A stretch of 64,000 bases of DNA from Poriferisodalis sp022821985 (GCF_965219595.1 NZ_OZ244781.1:620001-684000); one strand, 5' to 3'; counted from the first letter of the stretch, positions 39,896 through 49,726 are shown. Notes: generated by a model from the letters alone, not told the origin. Made by a program: numbers and translations.

Positions 39896-40867
39896 CTATT
39901 GCGGCACGCCGTTGATCGTCCAGGCGGTGCCGTCGGGGGCCATGAGCAGACCGTGGATGTCTACGATGTCGCCGTCGAAATGCATGCCGTCGACATCGAT
40001 GCCGTCGATGCTGCCGGCGAGCAGCACCGTGCCGTCTCCCTCTACGGCCACCGTCAGTTCGCCGACTTCGCATACGTCGCCCGGGTACAAGATCAGCCAG
40101 GCCGTGCACAGGCCCCAGCCGCCTCCGACGCTGGCGCCGTCATCGGGCATCGAGCCGGCAGCGGCCGCCGGGTCGCCGAAGCCGGTCTCGATGTCACACG
40201 ATTGAACGGCTTCGCCCAAAATGGCGCTCTCGGCCGCGGTCAAGCCTTCTGCGGAGGGATCGGCGCCGGTGAGCACCTCCAGGATCCGCTCACCGGCCGG
40301 CTCGCCGCTGAGTGCCTCCATCAAGCACCCCACCTCAGCGGGATCCGGTGCCGCGCCGTCACCTGGCGGCGTGAGCGCGGCGGCCTCCTCCGACGTCAGG
40401 CACGCGAGCACCTGCAGCATCGCCGGGCCTTCGACCGGCCCGCCCACAGCGAGGAATGTGTCCACCAGCGACGGATCCTCCACCAGAAGGGCAACCACGC
40501 AGTCATGGCTCGCGTCGCTCAGCCCGCCGACCGCAGCCGAGAGCCCAGAAACGATGGTCTGCGCCTCCGGCGACACTCCGGCGTCGGGGGCGTCCGTGAC
40601 CGCGGCAGCGCTTGTCGAGGACGCGACGGTCGTCGAGACCGGCGCCTCAGCAGGAGCGTTGGTGCTGGGTGTCGCTGCAACAGCCTCGGATGCCGCAGGA
40701 GGCGCAGTCTCGGTCGAACCGCACGCGCCGGCCAGCAGCACCATCACCAGCAGATGCACAGCAAGCACCAGCGCCCGCGGCCTCCGGCGGCACCGCCCAA
40801 ATCGTGGCGGCCGTGGCCGCGATGCCGAGCGATCCGGCGGCGACAGAACTGCGCCGTCGCCGATCAT
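39896..40867 (-). CDS. Secreted lipoprotein of unknown function
   Basis: 323 residues. After a basic start (CRRRPRALVLAVHLLVMVLL) comes a lipobox-like LLAGACGS, then a long Ala/Thr/Ser/Pro linker. The body contains two similar helical repeats, LVEDPSLVDTFLAVGGPVEG...MLQVLACLT and LTPPGDGA...VGCLMEALSG...ILEVL, each with cysteines, and a beta-rich end (ELTVAVEGDGTVLLAG, then GMHFDGDIVDIHGLLM). No family recognised. The ATG at 40867 is chosen; an internal one is possible. Confidence 0.6.
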   Translation of the reverse strand: MIGDGAVLSPPDRSASRPRPPRFGRCRRRPRALVLAVHLLVMVLLAGACGSTETAPPAASEAVAATPSTNAPAEAPVSTTVASSTSAAAVTDAPDAGVSPEAQTIVSGLSAAVGGLSDASHDCVVALLVEDPSLVDTFLAVGGPVEGPAMLQVLACLTSEEAAALTPPGDGAAPDPAEVGCLMEALSGEPAGERILEVLTGADPSAEGLTAAESAILGEAVQSCDIETGFGDPAAAAGSMPDDGASVGGGWGLCTAWLILYPGDVCEVGELTVAVEGDGTVLLAGSIDGIDVDGMHFDGDIVDIHGLLMAPDGTAWTINGVPQ

Positions 40868-40975
40868 TCCACAGCAAGGAGTTCGGCTGCTTCCATGCAA
40901 ACCCAACGTACCGTGCTCGACTTGGCAGCCACCGCATAGCAAGATGACATGAGATGCGAGCATGACGACGTGACG

Positions 40976-41014
40976 TAACCCCAAAACCCCACCACTCACC
41001 GGGACGCTGCGAGC
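40976..41014. repeat. Insertion-sequence-end-like repeat, second copy
   Basis: A run of 26 bases is identical to 10441-10466, with further similarity on both sides. It stands alone between a lipoprotein gene and livF. No transposase, partner repeat or target duplication could be found, so it is a solo end or a mobile promoter/terminator fragment. The rest of the 40868-41127 gap holds nothing recognised. Confidence 0.55.
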
Positions 41015-41127
41015 TAGACGGTCTGCGGAAAGCGGCTGAAGACAGCGGACGGCAACTGCTCGCTGGACTGCTGCCGGACTTGGGACTGCCAGAATCCCGA
41101 GCGTCTGACAGACTCGGGCACGCTGGC

Positions 41128-41871
41128 TCAGCGGGCGCCGAGGAACGTCCGGCGAACGTCGGCATCGGCGAGCAGGTCGTCGGCTGCGCCGGAATGGGTG
41201 ATCTCGCCCAGCTCGATCACATAGCCACGGTGGCTGGCTTGGAGGCCTTGGCGGGCGTTCTGCTCGATCATCAGCACCGTGAGGCCGATATCGCTGTTGA
41301 GCTGGGCGATCACCTCGAAGATCTGACGGGTGACGATCGGCGACAGCCCGGCCGATGGCTCGTCCATGAGCACGAGATCCGGCGACCACATGAGCGAGCG
41401 GCCGATCTCGAGCATGCGCTGCTCGCCGCCCGACATCGTTCCGGCCTCTTGGCGCGCACGCTCGGCAAGGCGCGGGAACAGGCCGAAGACGTAGTCGATG
41501 CGGTCGCGAATCTCGCCTTTGTCCCGCGACAGGTACATGCCCAACTCGAGGTTCTCATACACGGTCATCTGCGAGAACAGGCTGCGCAGCTGGGGCACGA
41601 TGGCGATGCCGGCAGTGCCGAGCGCGTCCTGCGGCGCGATGTTGGTGATGTCGACCCCGGCGCAGATCACCTGCCCCGACCGCACCGGCGTCAGCCCGTA
41701 CACGGCACGGAACACCGTCGTCTTGCCCGCTCCGTTCGGCCCGATGACGCACACGACTTCGCCTGCATGCACGTCGAGACTGACGCCGCGCAAGATGTCC
41801 TGGCCCGGCAGGTAGCCCGCTGCCACGTCGCAAACCTCCAGCAGCGGCGCCGGCGTGCGGGCGGCGGTCAT
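41128..41871 (-). CDS. livF: Branched-chain amino-acid-type ABC transporter ATPase (LivF)
   Basis: 247 residues. P-loop GPNGAGKTT near residue 44, signature MSGGEQRMLEI near residue 148, Walker B DLVLMDEPSAGLSP near 165, and the family ending IEQNARQGLQASHRGYVIELG. It powers import with LivG. The start overlaps the livG stop (ATGA). Substrate may be branched-chain amino acids, amides or urea-like compounds. Confidence 0.9.
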   Translation of the reverse strand: MTAARTPAPLLEVCDVAAGYLPGQDILRGVSLDVHAGEVVCVIGPNGAGKTTVFRAVYGLTPVRSGQVICAGVDITNIAPQDALGTAGIAIVPQLRSLFSQMTVYENLELGMYLSRDKGEIRDRIDYVFGLFPRLAERARQEAGTMSGGEQRMLEIGRSLMWSPDLVLMDEPSAGLSPIVTRQIFEVIAQLNSDIGLTVLMIEQNARQGLQASHRGYVIELGEITHSGAADDLLADADVRRTFLGAR

Positions 41872-42614
41872 CGATCTCTCCCGAAGTACGCCTCGATGAC
41901 GTCGGGATTGCTCATGACCTCGCCAGGAGTGCCCTCGGCGAGCTTGCGGCCCTGATCCAGCACGACGACCCGTTCGCACAACTCGGCGATGAACTGAACG
42001 TTGTGCTCCACAAGCAGCAGCGCGACGCCCTCGTCGGCGTTGACTGCGGTCAGCCGGTCCTTGATGTCGTTGATGAGCGTCGGATTGACGCCGGAGGTGG
42101 CCTCGTCGAGCAGGATCAGCCGCGGCTTGCTCATCAGAGCCATGCCGATCTCGGCCAGGCGTCGCTGGCCGCCCGACAGCGTGTCGGCGCGGTCGTCTCG
42201 CAGCGGCCCCAGCAACAGGAACTCGATGAGCTGATCGGCGCGGCGGCGGGCAGCGGCGTCGGTGCGGCTCAGCATGCGGCGCAGCCCGACATGTGCCCAG
42301 CTCGCGCTGAGCTCGAGGTTCTCTCGCACGGTGAGCGCGCCGTAGACGCGAATGATCTGGAAGGTCCGCGACATGCCCAGCCGCGCCACGTCGTGGGGCG
42401 CCCGGTGGGCGATGTCGGCGCCGTCGAACCGGATGTCGCCGCTGTCGGCGCGCTGCACGCAGCTGAGACAGTCGAACAAGGTGGTCTTTCCGCTGCCGTT
42501 CGGGCCGATCAGCCCCACGATCTCGCCCGGCGCCACGGCGATGTCGACGTTGTCGACGGCTGCCAAGCCGCCGAAACGCTTGGTGACGCCCGCCGCTTCC
42601 AGCAGAGCGCTCAT
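41868..42614 (-). CDS. livG: Branched-chain amino-acid-type ABC transporter ATPase (LivG)
   Basis: 248 residues. P-loop GPNGSGKTT near residue 37, LSGGQRRLAEIGMAL near 145, Walker B LILLDEATSGVNP near 165, and the LivG-type long insertion with GMSRTFQIIRVYGALTVREN. It pairs with LivF. Stop and start overlap both neighbours by four bases, so the whole transporter is one transcript. Confidence 0.9.
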   Translation of the reverse strand: MSALLEAAGVTKRFGGLAAVDNVDIAVAPGEIVGLIGPNGSGKTTLFDCLSCVQRADSGDIRFDGADIAHRAPHDVARLGMSRTFQIIRVYGALTVRENLELSASWAHVGLRRMLSRTDAAARRRADQLIEFLLLGPLRDDRADTLSGGQRRLAEIGMALMSKPRLILLDEATSGVNPTLINDIKDRLTAVNADEGVALLLVEHNVQFIAELCERVVVLDQGRKLAEGTPGEVMSNPDVIEAYFGRDR

Positions 42615-43747
42615 GGGTCCTCCCGCGGCGTGCTCTCGACGCCTCGGCGATCATCGCTGCGGGGGCGGACCGGGAGCGACCCGCGTCGCAGCCAGCCCGA
42701 CCACATCTCGGTGATCGACGTGCCTCGCCGGTCGAACCATCCCGCCAGCCCTCGCGGCATGAACAGCACAATGACGATCAGCAGCACGCCCTGCGCGATG
42801 AGGTGGACATCGAGCAGGTTCGCCCAGAGGAACTCTCGCAGCCAATACAGCACCACCGAGCCGAGGATCGGCCCGGCGACCGTGCCGATGCCGCCCAGCA
42901 TCGTGCCCATCACCGCGTCGAGCGTGCGCACCTCGGTGAACGCGACGTCAGGGTCCACGAACGTGTTCTGGTACGCCCACAGCCCTCCGAACAGGCCGGT
43001 GGATGCGCCCGCGAAGCTGAACACGGCCACCTTGAGCCGCGTCGTCGCGATCCCCCGCATCTCCGCCCCCACCTCGTCCTCGCGAATCGCCACCAGGGCC
43101 GTCCCCACCCGGGTGCCGCGCAGCCACCACACGAACACGCCGAGCGCCACCACCAGCACCAGCTCGATGAAATAGAAGAGCGAGCGGTTCAGGTACGGCG
43201 GCAGCGTCAGCCCCACGCCTCCTCCGGTCAGGCCGCCCCAGACGCGCACGATCTCGCGCATCGCGACGAACGTGGCGAGCATCGCTACCGAGAAATACGG
43301 GCCGCGCAGCCGCATCGTGGCCCGGCCGATGAGCGCCGCCGCCACGCCCGCCGCCACGACGCCGAGCGCGATCGCGGGAATCGGCGGCCATCCGATGCCC
43401 AGGCCGTTGGTCTGGCGCGACATCATGATCGCCGTGGTGTATGCGCCGATGCCGAACCACACCGCATGCCCGAAGTCGATGTAGCCGGTGAACCCGCCGG
43501 TGAGGTTCCAGTTGATCGCCACACCGATGCTCGTGAACATCAGCGTCATCGTGAACAGCGTCGAGTCGCTCGTCGCGGGCCACAGCGGCAGCAGCACTAG
43601 CCACGTCAGCACCAGCGCCAACAGCACGGCACCCACGCGCTCCGCCCTTCGCCGCAGCGCGCCGCCGGGCGGCCACCCGAACCGCCCAGTGCCGCCACGC
43701 CTCGCGGCGCGGCCCGCCGCGCCGCTGGGTGTGCCCGCAGACGTCAT
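42611..43747 (-). CDS. livM: Branched-chain amino-acid-type ABC transporter permease (LivM)
   Basis: 378 residues with about nine membrane segments. SIGVAINWNLTGGFTGYIDFGHAVWFGIGAYT is the family hallmark region, and AIREDEVGAEMRGIATTRLKVAVFSFAG is the conserved ATPase-contact loop. The N terminus is a basic leader. The start overlaps the fused binding-protein/permease stop as ATGA. The two permeases form the translocation path for LivG/LivF. Confidence 0.9.
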   Translation of the reverse strand: MTSAGTPSGAAGRAARRGGTGRFGWPPGGALRRRAERVGAVLLALVLTWLVLLPLWPATSDSTLFTMTLMFTSIGVAINWNLTGGFTGYIDFGHAVWFGIGAYTTAIMMSRQTNGLGIGWPPIPAIALGVVAAGVAAALIGRATMRLRGPYFSVAMLATFVAMREIVRVWGGLTGGGVGLTLPPYLNRSLFYFIELVLVVALGVFVWWLRGTRVGTALVAIREDEVGAEMRGIATTRLKVAVFSFAGASTGLFGGLWAYQNTFVDPDVAFTEVRTLDAVMGTMLGGIGTVAGPILGSVVLYWLREFLWANLLDVHLIAQGVLLIVIVLFMPRGLAGWFDRRGTSITEMWSGWLRRGSLPVRPRSDDRRGVESTPREDP

Positions 43748-45921
43748 GACGCCGTCGCATCCACTGGGCGCAGGCCGCCGAACAGCCCTTGGGGCCGCAG
43801 CACCAGCGCCGCCACCAGGATCACGAACGAGGCCACGACCGCCAGATTCGTGCCCACCCCTCCCACATACACCGCAAGCCCCGCTTCGACCAGCCCCAAG
43901 ACCATCGCACCGCCCAGCGCCCCCCGGATCGAGCCGAGGCCGGCCATCGCGGTGATGGCGAATGCCTTGAGCGTCAGCGGCGCGCCCTGAAACGGCTGGA
44001 TGGCCAGCACCGGGCTCACCAAGGCGCCGGCCGCGCCGGTGATGCCGATGCACAGGGCGAACGTGATGACGTACACCTTGCCCACGTCGATCCCCACGAT
44101 GCGCGCCGCCTCACGGTTCTGAGCTGCTGCCCGGATGCTCTTGCCGAGTCTCGTGCGCGACAGCAGCGCGCTCAACCCAGCCAGCACCGCGAGCGCGACG
44201 ATCAGTATCCAGAACTTCGTCACCGGCACGCTCAGGCCGTCGGCTATCCGCCAGCTGCCGTCCAGCGCCGTGCTCGTGCGTCGGAAGTCCGCGGCAAAGA
44301 TGAGCTTCATGACGTTCTGCAAGATGATCGCCAAGCCGAACATCACCAGCAGCGACACCAGATGGGGCCGGTCGATGATCCGATTGACCAAGCCCCGCTG
44401 GGTGAGGTAGCCCAGACCTGCCATCAGCACGAACACCGCAGCGACCGACACGAAGGGGTCGATGCCCCACAGATCCTGGGCCAGCCAAGCCAGGTAGGCG
44501 CCGATCATCACGAACTCGCCGTGAGCGAAGTTGATCACCCCCATCACGCCCCAGATCACCGAGAACCCCAGCACCAGCACCGCATACATGCCGCCGAGAG
44601 CGATGCCGTTCACGAGCGCTTGAGGCAGCTTGCCCACCGCCGTCGACCCGCCCGCTGCACCACCCTTGCCGTCGCCCAACGGGTACTCGAGCTGGGTCCG
44701 TGCTGCGGAACCGGGCGCGACCACATGAATGTCCCCGCGCTGCACCTGCACCAAGCCCATCGGCTTTTTGGTGTTGACACCCCGCTCGTCGAAGCCGATC
44801 GGACCGTAGAACGTGTCGGCATCCAGCGACCGCAAGGCGTCGCGCACGTCGTCGGTGTCGAGCGAGCCGGCCGATTCGATGGCCAGTTGCAGCGCCAGAG
44901 CCGCTGCGGTGGTGCTGGCGGCTTGGTACACGGGCAGTTCGCCCCACAGCTGCTGGTAGTAGGCGGCGTAGTCGGCGGCGCGGCCGAAGTACGGCCCTTC
45001 GTAGCCCATGGTGGGTTCCCACTGAGTGGGGCCGAGCACGCCGTCGACATCGGCGCCGAGCTCGTCGATGAGCTTCGGGTTGGACGGACCGACGGTGATC
45101 AGCATGCCGTCGGGCACGAACCCCAGCTCCTTGGCCGCGTTCACGAACAGGACGGCGTCGTTGTAGTGCCCGCCGCCGATGAACAGGTCGGGGTTGAGAT
45201 CGCGGAACTTGGTCATGATCGCCGAGACGTCCTGGATGTCCTTGGGATAGGTCTCAGTTGCCAGCACCTCGATGCCGTTGGCTTCGAGATGGCGTCGGGC
45301 GCCGTCGGCGACTGCGGTGGGGAACGCCGTGTCCTCGTAGGCGATCACTGCGGTCTTCGCGCCCTGATTCGCCAGCGTCTCGACGCCTGACAGCGTGTAG
45401 TCGCTGGCGACTGTCGCCACCAGGAACAGGTTCTGAAAGCCGCGCTCGAACAGCGTGTCGGCAGCGCCGGTGCCCTCCACCATGATCACGTCGTTGGCTT
45501 CCGCGATGGCGCTGGTGCCCGACGTGAGGCCGCTGGAGTACGGGCCGAGCAGGAAATGGACCTGATCGTGGTCGATGAGCCGCTGGGCCAGGTTGGCGGC
45601 AGTGTCGGGGTCGGACTCGTCGTCGTAGTAGATGATCTCGGCCCGGTAGCGGCCGTCGCCGATCCGAATCCCCCCGTACTCCTCGTTGACCCAGCTGACC
45701 CAGGTGTCGTACCCCTGCCGAGCGTCCTTGCCCTCCACCGAGTACTTGCCCGTCTCGCTCAGCGCAGCACCGAGCCGCACCGTGCCGTCGAAGCCCGCCG
45801 CGGTGTCGGCGGCTGTGGCCGACCCGTCGCGCTGCGCATCGATGCCTGCGCTGTCACAGGCGACAGCTGCCGGTGCTGTGAACAGCAGCGCCGTCAGCAG
45901 CAGCAGTCTGGGCAACCGCAT
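43744..45921 (-). CDS. Fused solute-binding protein and permease (LivJ-LivH)
   Basis: 725 residues in one uninterrupted frame. A signal peptide (RLLLLTALLFTAPAAVA) leads to a periplasmic binding domain of the Leu/Ile/Val type (residues about 40-430: RLGAALSETGKYSVEGKDA, then FLLGPYSSGLTSG and LFIGGGHYNDAVLF). After a Gly/Ser linker (GKGGAAGGSTAVGK) the LivH permease begins at LPQALVNGIALGGMYAVLVL and continues through INFAHGEFVMIGAYLAW and AAQNREAARIVGIDV to the end. Normal genomes carry these as separate genes. The fusion would tether one receptor per permease. The ATG at 45921 places the signal at the N terminus; upstream ATGs are in frame. Confidence 0.85.
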   Translation of the reverse strand: MRLPRLLLLTALLFTAPAAVACDSAGIDAQRDGSATAADTAAGFDGTVRLGAALSETGKYSVEGKDARQGYDTWVSWVNEEYGGIRIGDGRYRAEIIYYDDESDPDTAANLAQRLIDHDQVHFLLGPYSSGLTSGTSAIAEANDVIMVEGTGAADTLFERGFQNLFLVATVASDYTLSGVETLANQGAKTAVIAYEDTAFPTAVADGARRHLEANGIEVLATETYPKDIQDVSAIMTKFRDLNPDLFIGGGHYNDAVLFVNAAKELGFVPDGMLITVGPSNPKLIDELGADVDGVLGPTQWEPTMGYEGPYFGRAADYAAYYQQLWGELPVYQAASTTAAALALQLAIESAGSLDTDDVRDALRSLDADTFYGPIGFDERGVNTKKPMGLVQVQRGDIHVVAPGSAARTQLEYPLGDGKGGAAGGSTAVGKLPQALVNGIALGGMYAVLVLGFSVIWGVMGVINFAHGEFVMIGAYLAWLAQDLWGIDPFVSVAAVFVLMAGLGYLTQRGLVNRIIDRPHLVSLLVMFGLAIILQNVMKLIFAADFRRTSTALDGSWRIADGLSVPVTKFWILIVALAVLAGLSALLSRTRLGKSIRAAAQNREAARIVGIDVGKVYVITFALCIGITGAAGALVSPVLAIQPFQGAPLTLKAFAITAMAGLGSIRGALGGAMVLGLVEAGLAVYVGGVGTNLAVVASFVILVAALVLRPQGLFGGLRPVDATAS

Positions 45922-46109
45922 TGGGGCGCTCGGTCCCAACGGCATCCGGGCGCCGGCGCAGAGGGCACATCGGCCATGTCGGGGAGGATACGGCGCTCGC
46001 GCCGGAGCAGTCATGAGCAGAAAAACCCTTGGGGACGCCACAGAGGCGCGACCTACCGTCGCAGGTGATGCGACATAGGACCTGAACGCCTCCAACCGAT
46101 CGGAACGCC

Positions 46110-46565
46110 ATGAGTACGATTGCCACCATGCCCGACGAGGAGGCGCCGGCTGCCTCCGCTGCGACTTCGAAGCCAAGCGGCGCTTCGCACGACGCGGACG
46201 GCCAAAACGGCACCGGCAGGCGAGCACGCTCCTTGACCGTCCCGATGCCCACTGCGATCACCGCGGCGTTGATCGCAGGGATGTTCGGATTGCTCTTCCT
46301 CAATCTCAACGGCCTGCGAGACGACATCGACACGCTGCGCGCCGACATGAACCGGCAGTTCGACAGGGTTGATCAGCGGTTCGAACAGGTCGACAGACGA
46401 GTGGACGGTGTCGATGCCCGTTTGGATCGGATGGAGACACGATTGGACCGGATGGACGACCGGTTCGACGAAGTCCAGGCAGTCCTGCTGGATCACACCG
46501 ATCGACTCGCTCGCATCGAGAAGCTTCTCGACCTCGACCCCCGCACGGGCAACGCGAGTCAGTAG
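46110..46565 (+). CDS. Membrane-anchored coiled-coil protein
   Basis: 151 residues: a disordered start rich in Ala, Ser and Gly, one membrane segment (AITAALIAGMFGLLFLNL) near residue 55, then a coiled coil built from heptads (RVDQRFEQVDRRVDGVDARL, RMETRLDRMDDRFDEV), ending with LLDHTDRLARIE. No function assigned. It is the intact relative of the broken gene at 31464-31784 and resembles the short protein at 56565-56774. The coiled coil suggests oligomer formation. Confidence 0.65.
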   Translation: MSTIATMPDEEAPAASAATSKPSGASHDADGQNGTGRRARSLTVPMPTAITAALIAGMFGLLFLNLNGLRDDIDTLRADMNRQFDRVDQRFEQVDRRVDGVDARLDRMETRLDRMDDRFDEVQAVLLDHTDRLARIEKLLDLDPRTGNASQ

Positions 46566-46569
46566 GCCG

Positions 46570-47259
46570 CTACGGGCCGCCTTCTTCGCCGCCTTCTTGG
46601 CTTGGCGCGCCGCCAGGAGGCTCGGCTGAGGGAGCGGCGAAGCCGGTGACGAGGCGTGCCACGGCAATGGCCACGTAGAACACGCCCGCCATGGCTTCGA
46701 GCGTCACGATGACCCGGCCGCCGTCAGCCGAGGGCGTGAGGTCGCCGAAGCCCAGCGTGGTGAGGGTGACGAAGCTGAAGTAGACAGCAGATTCGGGCGT
46801 CAGCGCTTCGCCGGAATTCAGGAACGCCGATCCGCCGACCCGGTCGATCACCAGGTACAGCGAGGCGAACGCGTAACCGATGAGCAGGTACGCACACGCC
46901 GAGGCAGCTATCGAGGTGGTGCCCGCGAACGGTCGCAACAGCACCTGGCGGGTGACGACCGCGGCAGCCGCCAAGCCGATCAGCGTGAGCACGGCCGGCC
47001 CTACCACGGCGTCAGCGGCGTCGGCAATGGCGATGTCTGCCACCGCGGCGACCGCGGCAGCTGCGAGCAGCAGCCACAGCCGTCTCGGCGGCCGCTCGGC
47101 CGACTCGATGAGCGTGCCCACAATCAGCAGCAACCCGACGAGGCCCCCAGCGGAACTCAACGCGCTGACGCCGAACGCGGACAGCACCACGATGGCGACG
47201 CTGACCACCAAGATGAGGTCGTAGCGCTCCTTGCGCAGCGCGTCCAGCAGCGCCTTCAT
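46570..47259 (-). CDS. Potassium channel family protein
   Basis: 229 residues with several N-terminal membrane spans and a pore near residues 160-200. The selectivity filter reads TLTTLGFGDLTP, giving the GFGD variant found in many bacterial two-pore-type ion channels (Ion_trans_2). No cytosolic RCK domain is attached; the C terminus is short and glycine-rich. It would conduct potassium across the cytoplasmic membrane. It starts ten bases after the MMPL-type transporter stop and is probably cotranscribed. Confidence 0.82.
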   Translation of the reverse strand: MKALLDALRKERYDLILVVSVAIVVLSAFGVSALSSAGGLVGLLLIVGTLIESAERPPRRLWLLLAAAAVAAVADIAIADAADAVVGPAVLTLIGLAAAAVVTRQVLLRPFAGTTSIAASACAYLLIGYAFASLYLVIDRVGGSAFLNSGEALTPESAVYFSFVTLTTLGFGDLTPSADGGRVIVTLEAMAGVFYVAIAVARLVTGFAAPSAEPPGGAPSQEGGEEGGP

Positions 47260-47269
47260 GGCGTCGCGC

Positions 47270-49726
47270 TCAGGCCGCGTCCATCTCGGCCATGTGGTTC
47301 TTGCGCCACTGGTGGTATGCGGCCCAGGTGACCAGCATCGGCGGCAGCACCACCACGGCAGCGATCAGCGAGTAGGTCACGGTGATGGCGGTGAGCAGGC
47401 CGAACTGTCCCATCGGGGCGATCGGGCTGAACACCAGCACCATGAAGCCCAGCGCCGTGGTGAGCGCCGAGCCGATGAGCGCGCCGCCAGTGGTGCCCAT
47501 GGTGATGTTGATGGCCTCGCCGATCGACTTGCCGTGGTCGACTTCCTCGATGAACCGGTGGGTGACGTGAATGGTGTAGTCGACGCCGATGCCGATCGAC
47601 AGTGCCGTGATGAGCGCCGTGATCACGTTGTAGCTGTAGCCCAGCAGCACCATGGTGCCCAGCACCCACACCAGCACCAGCAGGATCGGCAGCACCGACA
47701 GCACAGCCAGCATGGGCCGGAACTCGGTGATCCAGAAGAACAGGATCAGCACCATCAGCGCCGCCACGATGGTGAACACGATGGAGGTGGCCTGGCTCTC
47801 GGTGAGGCTGTCGGTGACCTCCAGCGAGGTGATCTCGCTGGCCACCGGGGTGATGTCGGCGTCGTCGCCGAACCACAGGCCGTCCACGTCGGCAAACAGT
47901 TCGCGGGTGCGGTCGGCATCACCGGTCAGCGCGTTGAATTGCAGGATCGTGCGGTCGTCGTCGCCCGCGGCGCCCAGCGCCACCAGCGAGTCGAACTGTG
48001 CAGGGTCGTGGTCGCGCATCAGTGTCAGCACCCGGTCGATGGTGGCGCTGTCGACGCGGAGGGCGCCGGCCTGGCCGAGCTGAAACTCGCTCTGGATCTG
48101 GGCTTGCAGGTCTGCTGGAAGCGTGCCGAAATAGACGCCCAGCGAACTGGTGATGTCGCTGCTGACCGCTGCGGGGCGCTGCGACGGGTCCTCGATGGCG
48201 GCGGAGAAGTCGAGCAGGTTGCGGATGGTGCGATCCTCGGAGAGGTCGGCCTCCACCAGCACGGTGACCGGCTCGGTGTTGCCGCCGAGGTTCTCCGACA
48301 GGAACAGCGCGTCTTCCTTGCTCTCGGTGCCGTCGGGGATGAAGTCGTTGGAGTTGAACTCGGTGCCCAGCTGGGTCGCGAGCGACATGAACACCACCGT
48401 GACCACGCCGGTGAGCACCAGGATGAGCGCCGGCCGGCGCACCGTGGCACCGCCGACCGATCGCACCAGCGTGCCCGCGCCGGGGATGGCTTGGTCGATG
48501 GGCCGCAGCTGCGGCTGGCGCCCCTTGGCCTCGCCCCGCCGATCCAGGATGGCCCGCACCGCAGGCACCGCAGTCAGGAACACCGTCAGGCCGCTCAGCA
48601 CGCCCACGGCGGCCACCACGCCGAAGTCGCCCAGCCCCGAGATGTCGCCGAACAGGTTCGTGAGGAAACTCACGATGGTGGTGACCCCCGCGAGTCCCAG
48701 CGGCAGCATCACGCCGGCCACCGACTTTCCGATGCCGTCGGTCGCTCCCGCACCCTCCGCGCGCACCTCGCGATAGCGCGACGTGCCCTGAATGCCGTAG
48801 TCGACGCAGAGGCCGATCAGCATCACCGGCACCATCTGGCCCAGCACGCTGGGCGCGCCGATCACACCGAACCCGTCGGGGCCGAGCAGCCCCTGGAAAC
48901 CCAGCGCCCACAGGATCGTCAGAACCAAGCCGCCCATCGACAGCAGCACATCGGAGAGCTGCCGGTAGAACAGCGTCAGCAGGATGGCGATCACCACGAA
49001 GGCCACGCCCATCAGCAGCATCATCGACGACTGGCTGGAATCGTCTGACTCCTGGTCGCTCTTGCCGCTCGATGAGGTGCGGGCCGAATCCAGACCGCCG
49101 AGTGACAACGACTGCACCGCGTCGTCGGCGGCCAGCTGCGCCTCGGCCAGACCGTCGGGATCGCCGTCGGCGTTCACCGTCACGATGCCGATGCCGCCGA
49201 CCACGTTGCCGACGCTGTCACGGGCGACCAGCTCTTCGAGGAAGCCGGCCCGCTCGGGATCGGCCTCGGCCGCTGCAGCAATGCCAGCGTCGATCTGGTC
49301 TTGGGTCATCGACGCCAGGTCCACGCTGCGCGGGTCGCCGCCGGGCCCCGCTGCCATCACAGCGAGCACATGGCCCGGCGACACCGGCGGACGGGGCGCG
49401 AACAGGTACTGCGACAGCTCAGGGTGCCCGGCAGCAGTCTCGGTGGCCGCAATGGCGTCGGCTGCGCCCGCGGGGCTGAGCACGTCGCCGCGCAGCACCA
49501 CCTGCACCGCTTCCAGCTCGGCCGAGGCGGGGAAGCTCTCGCCCAGATTGTCGATGGCCGTCACCAGCTCGCTGCCGCCGGGCAGGAAGGCTTCCTGCAC
49601 ATCGGCGGTAGGGGCGGTGCGGGTGAAGCCGATCACCGCCACCACGGTGACGACCAGCATCACTGCGAGCGCTGTCCACGGCCGGTTTCCGACCCAGCGC
49701 CCGTACACCCCAAAGAGTTTGCTCAC
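47270..49726 (-). CDS. MMPL/RND-superfamily transporter
   Basis: 818 residues with the duplicated six-span layout of RND proteins. The N-terminal span is followed by a large outer domain, then spans carrying DYGIQGTSRYRE (first half) and DYTIHVTHRFIEEVDHG (second half), the paired GxDY-like motifs that take part in proton flow. A GTG start follows AGGAG seven bases upstream. The group exports lipids, hopanoids or drugs; no substrate is suggested by neighbours. Confidence 0.85.
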   Translation of the reverse strand: MSKLFGVYGRWVGNRPWTALAVMLVVTVVAVIGFTRTAPTADVQEAFLPGGSELVTAIDNLGESFPASAELEAVQVVLRGDVLSPAGAADAIAATETAAGHPELSQYLFAPRPPVSPGHVLAVMAAGPGGDPRSVDLASMTQDQIDAGIAAAAEADPERAGFLEELVARDSVGNVVGGIGIVTVNADGDPDGLAEAQLAADDAVQSLSLGGLDSARTSSSGKSDQESDDSSQSSMMLLMGVAFVVIAILLTLFYRQLSDVLLSMGGLVLTILWALGFQGLLGPDGFGVIGAPSVLGQMVPVMLIGLCVDYGIQGTSRYREVRAEGAGATDGIGKSVAGVMLPLGLAGVTTIVSFLTNLFGDISGLGDFGVVAAVGVLSGLTVFLTAVPAVRAILDRRGEAKGRQPQLRPIDQAIPGAGTLVRSVGGATVRRPALILVLTGVVTVVFMSLATQLGTEFNSNDFIPDGTESKEDALFLSENLGGNTEPVTVLVEADLSEDRTIRNLLDFSAAIEDPSQRPAAVSSDITSSLGVYFGTLPADLQAQIQSEFQLGQAGALRVDSATIDRVLTLMRDHDPAQFDSLVALGAAGDDDRTILQFNALTGDADRTRELFADVDGLWFGDDADITPVASEITSLEVTDSLTESQATSIVFTIVAALMVLILFFWITEFRPMLAVLSVLPILLVLVWVLGTMVLLGYSYNVITALITALSIGIGVDYTIHVTHRFIEEVDHGKSIGEAINITMGTTGGALIGSALTTALGFMVLVFSPIAPMGQFGLLTAITVTYSLIAAVVVLPPMLVTWAAYHQWRKNHMAEMDAA

